Shown one piece after another: positions 1 to 12,600 of a DNA stretch of 64,000 nucleotides. The position numbers and the translations under genes were made by a program. Source of the DNA: Anoplolepis gracilipes. Lineage: Eukaryota; Arthropoda; Insecta; Hymenoptera; Formicidae. The stretch is from contig NC_132971.1 in NCBI RefSeq assembly GCF_047496725.1, positions 8,138,501 to 8,202,500 on the forward strand, written 5' to 3'. The notes under the pieces were generated by a model. The model searched no databases. It was not told the DNA's origin and saw nothing but the letters and a program-made list of their open reading frames with translations. Each line of letters starts with the position of its first letter. Positions within the stretch are counted from its first letter, which is position 1.

Positions 1-1468
1 TAAATTTAAATTAAAACTTTTTATTAATTGTCTATCTGAAATTAATTGAAAATAAGTTTACTTTATCTATATATATGTGCAAATTTAGCTCGCTAAGATA
101 TTATTTTTACGTGACATTTCTGCACGCCATAAAAAAGTTCTGGTGCACTTGTGTGCGAGTAACATGGTAATTACGTGTAACTCTATTTGAAACTCTGAAG
201 GGATTTTTCTTTGTGTATTTATATTCATTAAAGTATTTTCCTGAGCGTTTTACGGTATTTAAAATTTTAAACCATATTCTCGAAAAATGAACAAGAGAGA
301 AAAAAGAGATTTCTTTGTATTTTTCTTTGATCCTCAAGAGACGATTAACAGGATCTGTGAGAGACATATTGTGCTGCACAGAATTTTCCCTCGGAAGCCT
401 CATCGTGCACGAGCCCCATGGAATCGAGGAATCTGTTCTACTACATTCAATGAGAAATCGGTTTCGCTACGCAATAATTGTTACAAGAATTGACAATGTA
501 TATAAATACAACGATAATATAGTCATCGAATTTGTATCTGCGAACAGTAGTAAAAAAAATTAATTAGAGGCTTCGCGGTGAATCTGTCGAATTTTAACTG
601 CCTCGAGAGATGTTTCACAGCTGATTGATCGGTATCTGTTACGTGGGAAGGAAAGTCGATTTTTTTAAACGTGGGCGGATCATTAAATGATTGGTTGACC
701 GTATCGTTCAGCATGAAGAAAATTTATGATCGCTGAGAAAACTAACAACCCTCTTTGCAATACTTTTAACGCTTTGTATCACTCCATCTAGAAATATGAG
801 AATAGGTGTGTGAACGTAATAAAAGAAGTTTTTATTTCACGACAATTCTCTCTTCTTATATTTATTTATAGCCTGTCTCTTATCGCGTGTCTCCCGCTTA
901 TCTAATGTCTGTAAAATATATACAAATTTATATAAAATCCATCCATTGACAATTCTAATTGTATATTAATTTTCAAGTTTTTATTCTACTTATTGTTAAT
1001 TATTCTGTTAATCAGATAATTTAGAATATTTGTATTCTGAAAAAAAACCTTTCTTAAGGTTCTGATAAGTTTTACTTTTTTCTCGAATAAGATAAAGGGA
1101 GGGGGAGAGAATTGAACCAATATTCAAGTATTTTTGTATAACTTATACTTTAATGATGTCAAAGTTTTCGTGCAACACTCGCGGCGTTGTATCGCGATCT
1201 CGTCTCGTTATGAGTTTATCGAGTATTCCCGGGCTCTCATTAAAGCGGCGAACTCAATTTTGCAAAATTCTAAACCGTTTGCGCTGGCGCAAACAGTTAA
1301 CCAAGGGTGGTGGGCGTTTACGACGCGTGGGCGATGTTCAAATTCATCGACTCCCTCACTGCGGAAATATCAAACACCCACGCCATTGTTCGCATAGACA
1401 CAGGGTGGCATCGGAAGGGTGGGGACGAGCCGGGAAGACTAAAACACGCGATAAATAACACGACGTCA

Positions 1469-1532
<64 letters not shown>

Positions 1533-3034
1533 CAAATGGGGAGGAAGGGACGCAATCCATTCGAGTACGCCTTTACGGATGCGAAATAATCGCTTTTTAA
1601 TCGCTCGTCAATTAATTAAGTACAAAAGCGGACGGACAATGAGATGAAAAGCGGATTAGGTAGACGAAGGAACGCATGTCGCGCGTATCACACGTCATAC
1701 CACACACCACATCACATTATACCACGATCCACGATGGATACTAAATATTTACAAGTGAGACAAAATCGTACTCTGATTGCAGTATCGCGCACTGCGACAT
1801 TTGTCGGTACATTTTAATTAACAAAAAACATAACGATCGCGAGATGATGCAATTTTATATGTTTTTAGTACAATCGGTGGAAATATAGGATTGCATTAAA
1901 TTGTGACGTAATCGCATAAGATGTTTCTGAATAATTAAAATATTGACAAATGTCATTTAAAAATATTCTACAGAATATATCTATATAAACTTCATCTGGA
2001 ACGTGCGCGAATAAATTACACACGTTCATAATTAACGCGTATTTATCTCGTCTATATGTACGTATATATATATATACGTATAGGTATACATAATATAATC
2101 TATTATACTTCTTTCTATATTTTAATTTTTTTATAAATTAAATTAAATAATATATCTCTCTATGTATCGCGGTACAGATACGCTTATTCTCTTTCCACTC
2201 TTGATTTACAATCTCAAACTTATAATTACATCCAACATTTTTAAGGTCGAAATGTTTTTACATAATGAGTTGGTCAATCCTTGAACGAGCTATTGAGATT
2301 AATGAGCACATTTTACCGTTAGTATTGTCAGTTCGTTTCTACTTGAGACTAGACTCAAGTAACTACGAAGTAAAGTACTCATCCTAGAGAGAAAGAGAAA
2401 GAGAGACAGAATTGACGGAAGATTGTAGGAAAATGCATTTTCCTACGATTCTCCCGAGGTTCAATCGAGATAACTGGATATTCATGGAGCTTCGACGAAT
2501 GCATTGAAATTCTCATCGGAATTCGTTCGGTGAATTATGGAAATCTATAATATTTACAAGAGAAAGAGGAACTGCATGTGATTAATGTCGGCAGTGTGGA
2601 GTTTTAAATCGTAGTAAAGATTAAAATCCGATTGTTATTGATTGTTTGCAGAACAATTGATAAAAAATAGATTTATAAAAGCGTTTCAAAATACTCGAAT
2701 AAAATCTAAGTATGTAGTCTGACAAATATAAAGTCGGTCTTTTTTATTCAATAATGTAAAAATATTTTTTGTTGCATATATTCGATAAATTATAAATAAA
2801 CAGACAGAAGCTTAGATATCCATTACTGGATTGTCCTGCGTACATCTTGTTCAATTTTTCTCTATCTGAAATATATATATTTAGAGAGCTACGAGAGACA
2901 TAAAGTTTGATTTTTTTTTTTTGTTCATTCGCAACTAAATTCGAAGTAAGTAAAATACCACGAAGAGCGGTAACATTTTCTATTCCCTCACTGAATAGAC
3001 TTATTGTCGAATTTTTCTCGTTAAAAGTCTGACA
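1..3034. other. Intergenic AT-rich DNA at left edge
   Basis: I see no supported gene here. Open frames are short, in AT-rich DNA, and lack splice-consistent partners or recognisable domains. The only clear structure is the GA dinucleotide array at 1471-1528. The part nearest 3000 may include distal 3' UTR of the minus-strand protease gene, because an AATAAA on the minus strand lies at 2748-2743, about 0.9 kb past its stop. Confidence 0.6.
1471..1528. repeat. (GA)n microsatellite
   Basis: An almost uninterrupted AG/GA dinucleotide tract of about 58 bp with one AAAG interruption. It produces artificial RE-repeat and SL-repeat reading frames on the two strands. Confidence 0.95.
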
Positions 3035-3036
3035 TA

Positions 3037-3164
3037 CAGTCGGACCTCTTATCCTACGACCGCGAAAGGGGAATTATACCCCACTCTCAAATTTTTGTCG
3101 TAGGATCAGAGGTTTAAGGGGAAGATTCCGAACCGAAAATGTCGTGGGATAAGAGGTCCGACTG
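3037..3164. mobile_element. MITE with Tigger/pogo-like terminal inverted repeats
   Basis: A 128-bp element bounded by near-perfect 24-bp terminal inverted repeats. Both ends begin CAGTCGGACCTCTTATCC and the first 24 bp differ at one position. TA dinucleotides flank both sides (3035-3036 and 3165-3166), as expected for a TA target-site duplication. Ends starting CAGT with a TA duplication are typical of the Tc1/mariner/pogo superfamily, and the CAGTCGG start resembles Tigger/pogo ends. The interior has no coding capacity, so this is a non-autonomous element. It lies just downstream of the protease gene, possibly in its 3' UTR. Confidence 0.88.
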
Positions 3165-3637
3165 TACATATGATAAGAAAATATAAAATCTTATTAGTGA
3201 TATTATTTCTGCATTACAGATAAAAAAGACTTAGATTTCGTCTTTCTGCAAGTGTTTCTTTCACTTTCCTCATCCCTAAGTGCAGTTAGGGACCGCTCGG
3301 TGCATTTTTCATCATTCTTTTCAGATTCACGTCTTTGTCAAGTCACTTGATTCATTAGATTCTGAACGTACGTTCGTAGTTACCCCTTCAAGAGTAGTCC
3401 TTGATTCTAGATTCGAATCAGTGGCGCCATACTTCGTCCGAGTTCGTAACACGCGCACAGACCTCCGCGAATCTTTCCGCGCTGGTTCTCTTATTTTTTT
3501 CCTCTTTTTTGCACTAAATTGCACTTGGCTCACAGTTCCGGCAGATGGTGCCGTTTGTCCGCTTAGCGGTCGTCTCGAATGTCCGAAGGAGTCGGCGCAA
3601 CAGCAGAGCGCGAATTTCGAGCTTCCGCCGACGGGTT

Positions 3638-6600
3638 TCAGAACTGCAGGATCTGATTGATCCATTCGCGAAACTCCGAGATGCGCGTGTAAACACCCGG
3701 TTGACTAGGCGCGGCGCAACCGATTCCCCAGCTGATGACTCCGGCAAGGACCCACCGTTTGTCTCGCGTTCTTTGAATAACCATAGGGCCACCGCTGTCA
3801 CCCTAAAAGCGAACAGAAGGTTGTAAGTTAGAACAAATTATTGCTATAAATTTTTATAACAATAATAATGCAGGTCTGACAATTGTGATATACCTGAGAA
3901 AAATCTAAGAATCTAAAGTCTTATCTGAAAGATATAATCTCGAGAGACACGATATTTTTATTGTAATGTGGCAATTATATGTGCACATACATTTGTATAA
4001 TTTTTATTCTAAACATTTTAATCAAAGAATTTGATTGAAAACGTAATAGATGAATTTTCATTAAGAAAAGATTACGAAATCATATATCACAATTGCTTAG
4101 CTTCAAGTTTTTTTTTATTCTTATCACCACATTAATACATCCGCGATTAATTTTTTTTTTCTGTTTCTGAATTTTAATCATAGTTTGACTAAAGTCAATT
4201 TTTAGTGACTTTAATCATTCGTAACTTTTGATAAAATTACAATTTCTTACACCGATTGATTAAATCATATTTCTTATTTATTTCTAAACAAATTAAAAAA
4301 TAATAACAATCGAACCAATAATTTCTAAAAAAAAGATTAAAAAACATAATTTTACAGAAGATCATTTCAAAGATTTGGATGCCATTCCTATGTTCAACAT
4401 TTTTTTAATTTTTATTCAAAAATTTCATGTAGCCCAAAATATTCAGAAAATTATCAACTTTTTTCATAAAAAAAGAATGTTAACATTTTAGTTACATTTT
4501 CAAATGCACCTGCTTGCTTAATCCATACAAAATGTATTATAAGTAAAGAAATACTGACCTCGCAGGAGTCGAATCCACCATTTCTCCATCCGGCACAGAT
4601 AAAAATGTGCGGAATGTGCTCGATGTAACCCGCGTTTCTGTACATCGCTTCGCATACGGTGTTATTAATGACTGGTACTGCAACTTGCTGCAATACGGAC
4701 GGCAGTGGTCCCTCTGCAAAAAAATTAGAAAATAAATATATTGCTCTCAAACATCTGCGCGATGACGAAGAAAATATTTACTTTACGACTCCCAATAAAA
4801 TTGCTTTCTCCGAAAGTAATCAAAAGATTTATATCTTAATTTTAATATTAACATCACAATTAATGAGTATTAATTATCTAAAAGTACCTTCACCTTCGTA
4901 AAGTCTGCCCCACCCAGTAACGTAGGCGGTGCGACCAACATAAGTTTCATCGTCGTCGGGCAAACAGATCGGCAAGACGTTTGGCTGGAAGGGTAGAACG
5001 GGCTCGTAGAATCTCAGAAGGGCAAGATCGTACTCGAAGGTTCGCGCATCAAACTGCGGGTGACTCGCCACGATTTGCACTCTTCTTTCCTGATATCCGT
5101 ATGGTTCGTCTTCGTTCGCTAGATCGTGTTCGCCGATCCTTAACAACAGATCGCTAGGTGGGACACTGCAAAATACACATTGCTCTATTAATTCTTTAGA
5201 AAATTTTCTGTCCGGAGATAAAACGCTATTGACAATCTTGCATTTTAAATAATAAATAATCGAGAAATATATACAGATATTTCATTTGAAGTGCTTTATT
5301 TTTATACAACAAATAAATTAAAGTAAATAAAATAATTTAAAAATTGTATAACAATTATATAAAAAATTAAATAAAAATAGGCATTTTAAATGGAACACCT
5401 TGTATATTAAAAATTTTAATCTTAGAAATGCTTCAACCTTAGAAAAAAAAATTATGATTTATACAATATAATATACGAATAGTAGTGTAGAAAAAAATTT
5501 TTGAACTTTAATTCTTGAAAAATAACGCGGAATTTTTTTCATAAGATCTTATTTGACGAGACACAAAAATCTACATGTAATAATCTTTATCCTTTTTCGC
5601 TTCTCAAATGTGTTAGATGAGAAAATGGTTGTACAAGCGGAGATAATCTTTCTTCATCGCGCGAGAAGATTATCGACGCGAAAAGTCTCAAGGAACGTTT
5701 CGAGAAGAATGGCTTAAGATAAACGGGATTGTGACTGTTACGGCAAACATGATACTCACCTTTCGACGCAATGCGCCGCGGTAATAGCCCAGTTCTCGTT
5801 CAACAACGCCGCGCCACATTTGTGCAGATACGTCTGCGATCGCCATTGACGTAACGAGATCTGCAAATAAATCTCCCAGTGTGAGAGATTCAATAGCATA
5901 TATTGCGTCGATTTAGCTACATTATCTCTTATACATGAGTGATTGTTGTTTTTTAATATGGAAGATTATTATTAGCTTGATTATCCATTCCTGTATATCT
6001 AACAAATTTATCATTGCAATCGTTATTTAAATCTCGATTTTTCTCTACAAATTTTGTTTTCTTTTTTTTTTTTATGAACATTAACATTTAAATAGGATGT
6101 ATAAATAAAATTATGAAAAAATTCTACTGTTCGGATTATTTGTATAGAAAATTTTTTAACTATTATTGCATTTTTTATGCTCACCTGCCAGGGCCATTTT
6201 CCGAAGGAGCTTCGATCACCACCGACAATTCTAGGCTCTGGAAACAGCCTTCGTCCGCACACTGCAAGGATAAACATCGTCGAGTTCATACCCTTCAGGA
6301 AATTCGCGAGTTGGACGATCATGTTGAAGAACGGATGGACTGTATTCGTTTGACTGGATAAACGACGGTTGCGCGGATACATCGTTCATTTAATTCTTTC
6401 GTTTCTGCCTGCAGGCGGATATTTTCGTATCGACAATATTATATGTGCAGCGCTTGCGATACTCAATTGCGCACATCGCATTGATTACGGGAAATTACAG
6501 GCGTTTGAATTTTATTTATGACTATACCGTCATTATTTAAATTAAACTGCACTACCAACGATGGCAGGCAACTTAGACGTAATGACGTAAAAAGTGGTAA

Positions 6601-9600
6601 AATAGATGTAAGTTTATAAATTATAGCGTTTATTCTATGTGGTTTTAACTACTTAAGTAAAATATAAATAGCAAGAGTTGTAGAGCAATTTTAAAAATGG
6701 ATTAACGCGATAATATGGCGGATAAAAGAAAAAACAGCAAAATAATTAAAAACTGCAACAAATTAGTGAATTAAAAAATTTCTAACTATACATTTGTAAT
6801 ATCAGAATTCTATAAGCAAGATAATTGGATAATTCTACAATATTTTGCTGTACTTTTTTTAACAGAATTGTCTTTTGTTTGGGTAAAATACAATTGCTCT
6901 CTCAGATTTGACAAGTTGTCTTTCTTTATTCTTATCGATTAAGAAGTTGAATGTTACCGCGAGAAGATAAAGACGTCGCTACGCGATCAAAAGTCGGATC
7001 ATCTTTAGAGTTTAACTGGGGCAAAATCGAACGGAATAACGCGAATTCCGACAGTGACCCGAATCGGGTTCCGCATTTCACCGGTTATTTTGTTTTTAGT
7101 CCCGAGACTTAGTTCTAGTCAAGTGTAACGATTCGTTCCGGTCACCTAGTGTGGGAACGAGCCAATTTCTTTTATTTGCGTACCGACTTATGCATAATGC
7201 TCATTCGCTGTAATATTGTAACGCGATCTGGCCATACAGTATTTAAGTATTAACCTTCTTTGTAGTCTGACATATTAAGAGTCTCCATCGGTACCGGAAG
7301 CTCCATGTCGATCGTAATACCGGTGATCGTTGAGGGTAAAGTGGTCATCACGGGTTTTGTCGTAACATCGGGACTGACAGTGCTCTCCGTTATTGGTTTG
7401 GCTGATAAAAGAAACAAAGCTATCATAAATTATTTAATTAATTTTAAAAACGACATTTTTATTATAATTTCTATTCTAATATATTTTAGAAGCTTTCTAC
7501 ATATTTTAGAATATATTTTTAATATATATTTAAGAAATATATATAAATATATTTAAAAATATATAAGAAATATAAATATTAAAAATATATAAATATATAT
7601 TTTAAGAAAAATTCTCGCACAAAAAATTTTATCAAATATAAATTTATTCTTATAATACTAAAATCCAGTGAGAGCTTTCAGTTGATTTCTTTAGTATGAT
7701 TTATTGGAAGATATTTCTTCCAAGTTGTTGCTCGTTTGTGCGATTACGCCAACTCTTAAAAGTTCTTCAATCGCGAGCAAACTCCGCTTGCTAAAGCTAC
7801 AATTAATATGTCTTACCAGAAGTCAAAGACTGTACAGTGGATTCCGCAACCGGTTCGGTCGTCGACTCTTGAGTCGGTAACTTTTCGGTGGAAGGCGATT
7901 GAATCATTATCCAGCTGTCCGGAGTTGTTATCGGAGACCAATCAGTTTCCGCTTGTTCTGCGAAGCAAAAACAAAATAGAGCCTAATTGTATTTTAATTA
8001 ATTGTATGAATTTAAAAACTAAACAATTCATTTTCGTTAACGTACATTTGAGGAAGGAGAAGAAGGGAGATGATTTATTATAAAAAAAATAATTTATTGA
8101 GAATTAATAAATCGATTTCAAACTTATCTTCAGCGCCGTAAGATATCACATATAAAAAGTACACTGATAAATTCTTCTTTTAATCCGTAATACATTTGTT
8201 TTTCAGAATGTTTTAGTTTCGAGCAAATACGTTATGTTAATTTAAGGCCGAAAACCGGTTTGATTCTCCGATTTGGGATAGTCAACAGGAGAGAGCGTGT
8301 TCTTTCTTTCTCTTCCTTCTGGAGTAACGAAGCGTAGGATAGTTATTAGAAGATAATTCTCGCTGTATGACGAGACGGATAAAGTATATGTAAAGGAGAT
8401 GATTATGATTCCGCGTCGGCGGAGAAGTCAAGAGATGGCCGGTTTGGAAACCGTTACGACGTTCCGTCCCAATGGTGTATTATAACGTTTGTCGAAGCAA
8501 CGGCATGATCCACATAGCGTTTCCACGAGGCTGTCTTTTCTAGGATCCAAGTAATGACCTTGGTTCACATCTATAATATTACTCGAATCTAAATTTTTCT
8601 CCAATTTTTCACCCCACTTTTCAACCCAACACTTACTTTGATACTCTAAGCAATTAGAATGTCTTTTTTGAAATTATTTAACTTTAGTTGAATCGAATTT
8701 GATTTACAGTTTCGTCGAAAACTCGGAAAAATTATTCGTTCACTGCCTGAGGTATACAAGTTTAATTCCTATATAAATTAAATGAATCGCGAAAATCTCT
8801 AAACAAGAGGATCTATAAACAAGAAAATTTTAATTGAAGAACAGAAGAAAAATTTCGACTTTAGGCTCGATTTTTTAAACTGTTAAAGAATAAAATATTC
8901 ATACTTATCGGATGCTGCGAATAAATGCGTGGCGGCTTATCTCAAGCATCTCTCGATGTAATCTAATTTCGTCAGGCAATTACCGAGTTGCAATTTTATG
9001 CCGTTTAAGACCGTGCAGCCTATCTCTTGGACTTGATGCAAACCCGGCGATATTCGGGAAAAACCGGTCGAAACAGATTACGCCGAATCATTGACCTCAT
9101 AAAAATACGTGAACTTTGGAAGCGGATAATATCCTTTTGCATCATAAACACGACATTAAAATCCGGAAGAGAAAGAGGAATAAATTTCGTTTTATTATCT
9201 CGGAATGAATATATGTGAATGAGACATGTTTAAAAAAGAAAATTAACCAAGTTCATAAAAATCATATATTTAAAATGGACTTGAATAAATTTTATAAAGT
9301 TACTTTTATTTTTTCTCGTAAAATTTAGAAATAATATCCAAAAGTTATTTTGGTCTTTTCTTGATCGTTTATTCTAATAGATTTTTGCGATGTCTTCGGG
9401 TATCATGCATTATACTTTGATGTTTTATTACACTCGGCGATGCGCAGTCGCGGATTTTAAATATGCTTCTTTCGTCGGCATCGATTACTACCTTCGAGGA
9501 ATTATCGGAAACGTGATTAGCAGCCTTATTCGATCTGCGTCTGTATGCTAAACTAGTGAAATCGAAGAAAACGAACGTTCATTGTGTAACGCGACGTCCT

Positions 9601-12600
9601 TGTCGACAATAGGAAATCGTGATAGCGATCCAGCTCGAACGTCACGTGCGTCAAAACGCTGAGAATAGCGAAAGCTTGGTGAGTTTGACGGATTGCTAGG
9701 AAATTTATAATAGTTGCTTCCGCCTTTCTTTTCCGATCGACGATATGATAAATATAGCTGTTAAAACTCAAAATCTTCCTCTTTTACAACGACGTAGAAA
9801 AGTACAACAATTAATCTTAAGATTAATTTAAATACATAATTATATTAAATTATATTAATATAAATAATATATTATAATTATATTAAATATTAAATTAAAA
9901 AATTTACATTATTTTATTGACAGTATTGGAAAGAAATTCGATAACATTTGTTTTACTAACCTGATGATGTAGTTTCTGTTGACGTTGACGAGGACGTCTC
10001 GGGCGTTTTTGCGGTAACTTCATCAGAATTCGAACTCCACGTGACCAAGCCCGGAGAGTAGGTAGTCAACGGGATTTCCTCGAGGGTGTGATTAACATTT
10101 TGACCCTTGGTGGGAGGCACGTAGGTCGAGGTGCTTTCGTTCCTAACGGTAAACGTGGATATCGAACTTGAGATACTCGTAGTGACTTCTACGATGCTGG
10201 ATGATGTGTTTACAGGAATCTTTGTCAAAGGTTTAGTCACTGGTTTCGTCGTGGTAGGCTTTGGCCTCGTAACACCAACCGTCGAGCCGATGGTCGACGA
10301 CAACAACGGCTTCGTTCTCTCTGTAGTCGTCGTGGTGCTATTTGCTTCGGGTTTAGTGGTCTTGGTTGTCGTGCTGGTAATCTTAGTAGGCTTTGACCTT
10401 GTCGTAGTCGTCGACAGCGACGGTTTAGACGTAGTCGTTTTGCCATCGGTCGTTATTTTACTTGTCGTTGGTCTGACAGTGGTTGTCCTGATCGTCGACG
10501 TTTTTGTCGACGTTGTCGTCTTCGGCGTCGTCCTCGAAGTCGTTGTTTTCGCAGTAGTCACCGTCTGATCTGGGCTCTTTGTCGTAGTGGAAATCTTTTG
10601 ACTGCTCGTGTTCGGAACTGTTGATGTTATAATGGTCGATGGTCTGGTTCCAGTGGAGGTTAAAGTACTCTCCGTGACGGTCGTGCTGGACGATCCGATG
10701 TGGCTGACCGAGCTGAAGGTCGACTGCGGCCTGCTTGTCACTGGCAGAGTAGTACCAAGAGTGGAGGTCGCAAGAGGTTTCGAGGAACTCAACGGTAATT
10801 TCGTCAAACTAGCGGGTTTCTTCGTGGTCGTCACCGGGCGTTTCGTTATCACGGTGGTGATGGTGGAGGTAGGTCTCTTGGTGCTGCTGACGGTGCTGAC
10901 AGGCTTTTTGATAGTCGTTTGAGTCACAGGTTTGGGCGACGTCGTGTTCCTCGGCGGAAATCTGGTCGAAGGTGACACTTGTTGCGTAGTTGTAAGAACG
11001 TTCTTCGTCGTAGTCGATTGAAGAATCGGCCTGCGAGTGGTCGAAACGAGCGGCTTCTGAGAGGTCTGCGTTGTCAGTCTTTGTACCGTTGTTGTAGAGA
11101 CAGCGGGTCTCTTCGTGGTCGCTTTCGAAACCGACGTGGTGGTTGCCAGTCTCGTTACGTCTTCGCTACTAGGTCGTAGAGTAGAAGTCGAAGTGTGCGG
11201 TTTCGTAGGTTGCCTTGTCGTGCTCGGAGATATACTTGCTGGTTTAGTCACGACATTGACAGTGGTTCTCACAGCTTCCGTGCTGGACCCAGTAGCGCTT
11301 TGCACGGTTTGGAACGTGGTGAGACGAGTGGTCTGCGTAGTCGTTTCAATCGTCGTAATTGTTGGCTTCTTTGTCGTCAATTTTGTTGTATTTCTCGATA
11401 TACTCGTTAAAGTTTGTGTGCTTTGCGTATTCGAGATCACAGGCGTTGTCTATAAAATTATCGATATATATAAATTATTGATAATTAATTTGGACAGTAT
11501 GAGATTCTTGGTCAATGTTATCTAATATTTTAAAAGCAACATTGTCACAAACTAATTAACTAATAAAGTTATATTTTTGATATAATATATTATAATTATA
11601 AATTAATGTTTTACAGCATTTCTTAAAAAAGAAATTAAAATTTAATCAGCCGAGTGATTCAAAAATTATAAATTCATATACATATATATATTTTGCTACA
11701 TGTGTGCTGATGATCAAGCACTTTAATGAGCAACTTTCTTCCTTGAATATATGAATCGATTGTGAGATTACGCGAGCTACTACGTTTATCTCGATGATCT
11801 CACGCAGAGAAAGTTATTATAATATCTGAATGAGAGATGAGAAAATATGATGTCTTACATTTCGTGTGCAATAATTTAAATTACTTAACTCTCACTGTCA
11901 CATATTTACTTGTTAAAAAAATAATAAGATTTTTACATTTTTTTATGTAATAAAGTTAAATTGCACAACAATCTCACATTGTATTATATATTCTAAAAAA
12001 ATACATAAAGTGATTCAAATGAAGCACGCAGGAATTCCTTATATTATCAGTGCATTTTATCAATATTAACTCCGCCGCAAATGACTTGACAGAGCAATTA
12101 TTCTCGAGACAGGTAACTTTGATTCCATCGATTCGCCTCTAACAATTTCAAGCTGTCACGCTACTCATCTCGCTGACACGTGGCGAGGCCGGCTAGTTGC
12201 TTCATTAGCAATCGCTAACGTCTACTACTTGCCGTGGTTTGAGGAGCCTCTTCTGGTTTCCTCTCATCTGTCGGCTTTGGCCTCGTAAAGTACTCTGATA
12301 TGCTGTTGCTCGGGATGGGCTTGCGGGTCGTGATAAACGGCCTTGGCGGCGACGGCGGCCCGTCGTCGATGCTGTTATCCTGCGGGAAGATGTCCGGCTC
12401 GTCGTCGATCTTGCAGCAGCTACCGAAGTAGAAGCGATCGATGCAGGTGCCGAGGTGCGTGCCATTAGCCTTCGCGCAGGTAAACGCGAACATACACACG
12501 CCGGTCTCGCCACTCCTGCGTGACACGCAGGGCAAGTGCCTGATGTTTCTGCCTGTACCTACAAGGTAAAGGAAAAAAAAAAACAGCTGTTATTACATCC

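Noticed and set aside
9956..11440. Treating the Thr-rich segment as an independent mucin gene
   Set aside because: Both ends are splice sites whose phases match the neighbouring protease exons, and there is no ATG start or signal peptide.
10131..11525. Long Val-rich open frames on the plus strand (145, 104 and 136 codons)
   Set aside because: They are the reverse complement of the Thr/Ser-coding exon of the protease. Thr codons read backwards give Val and Gly. No splice or domain support.
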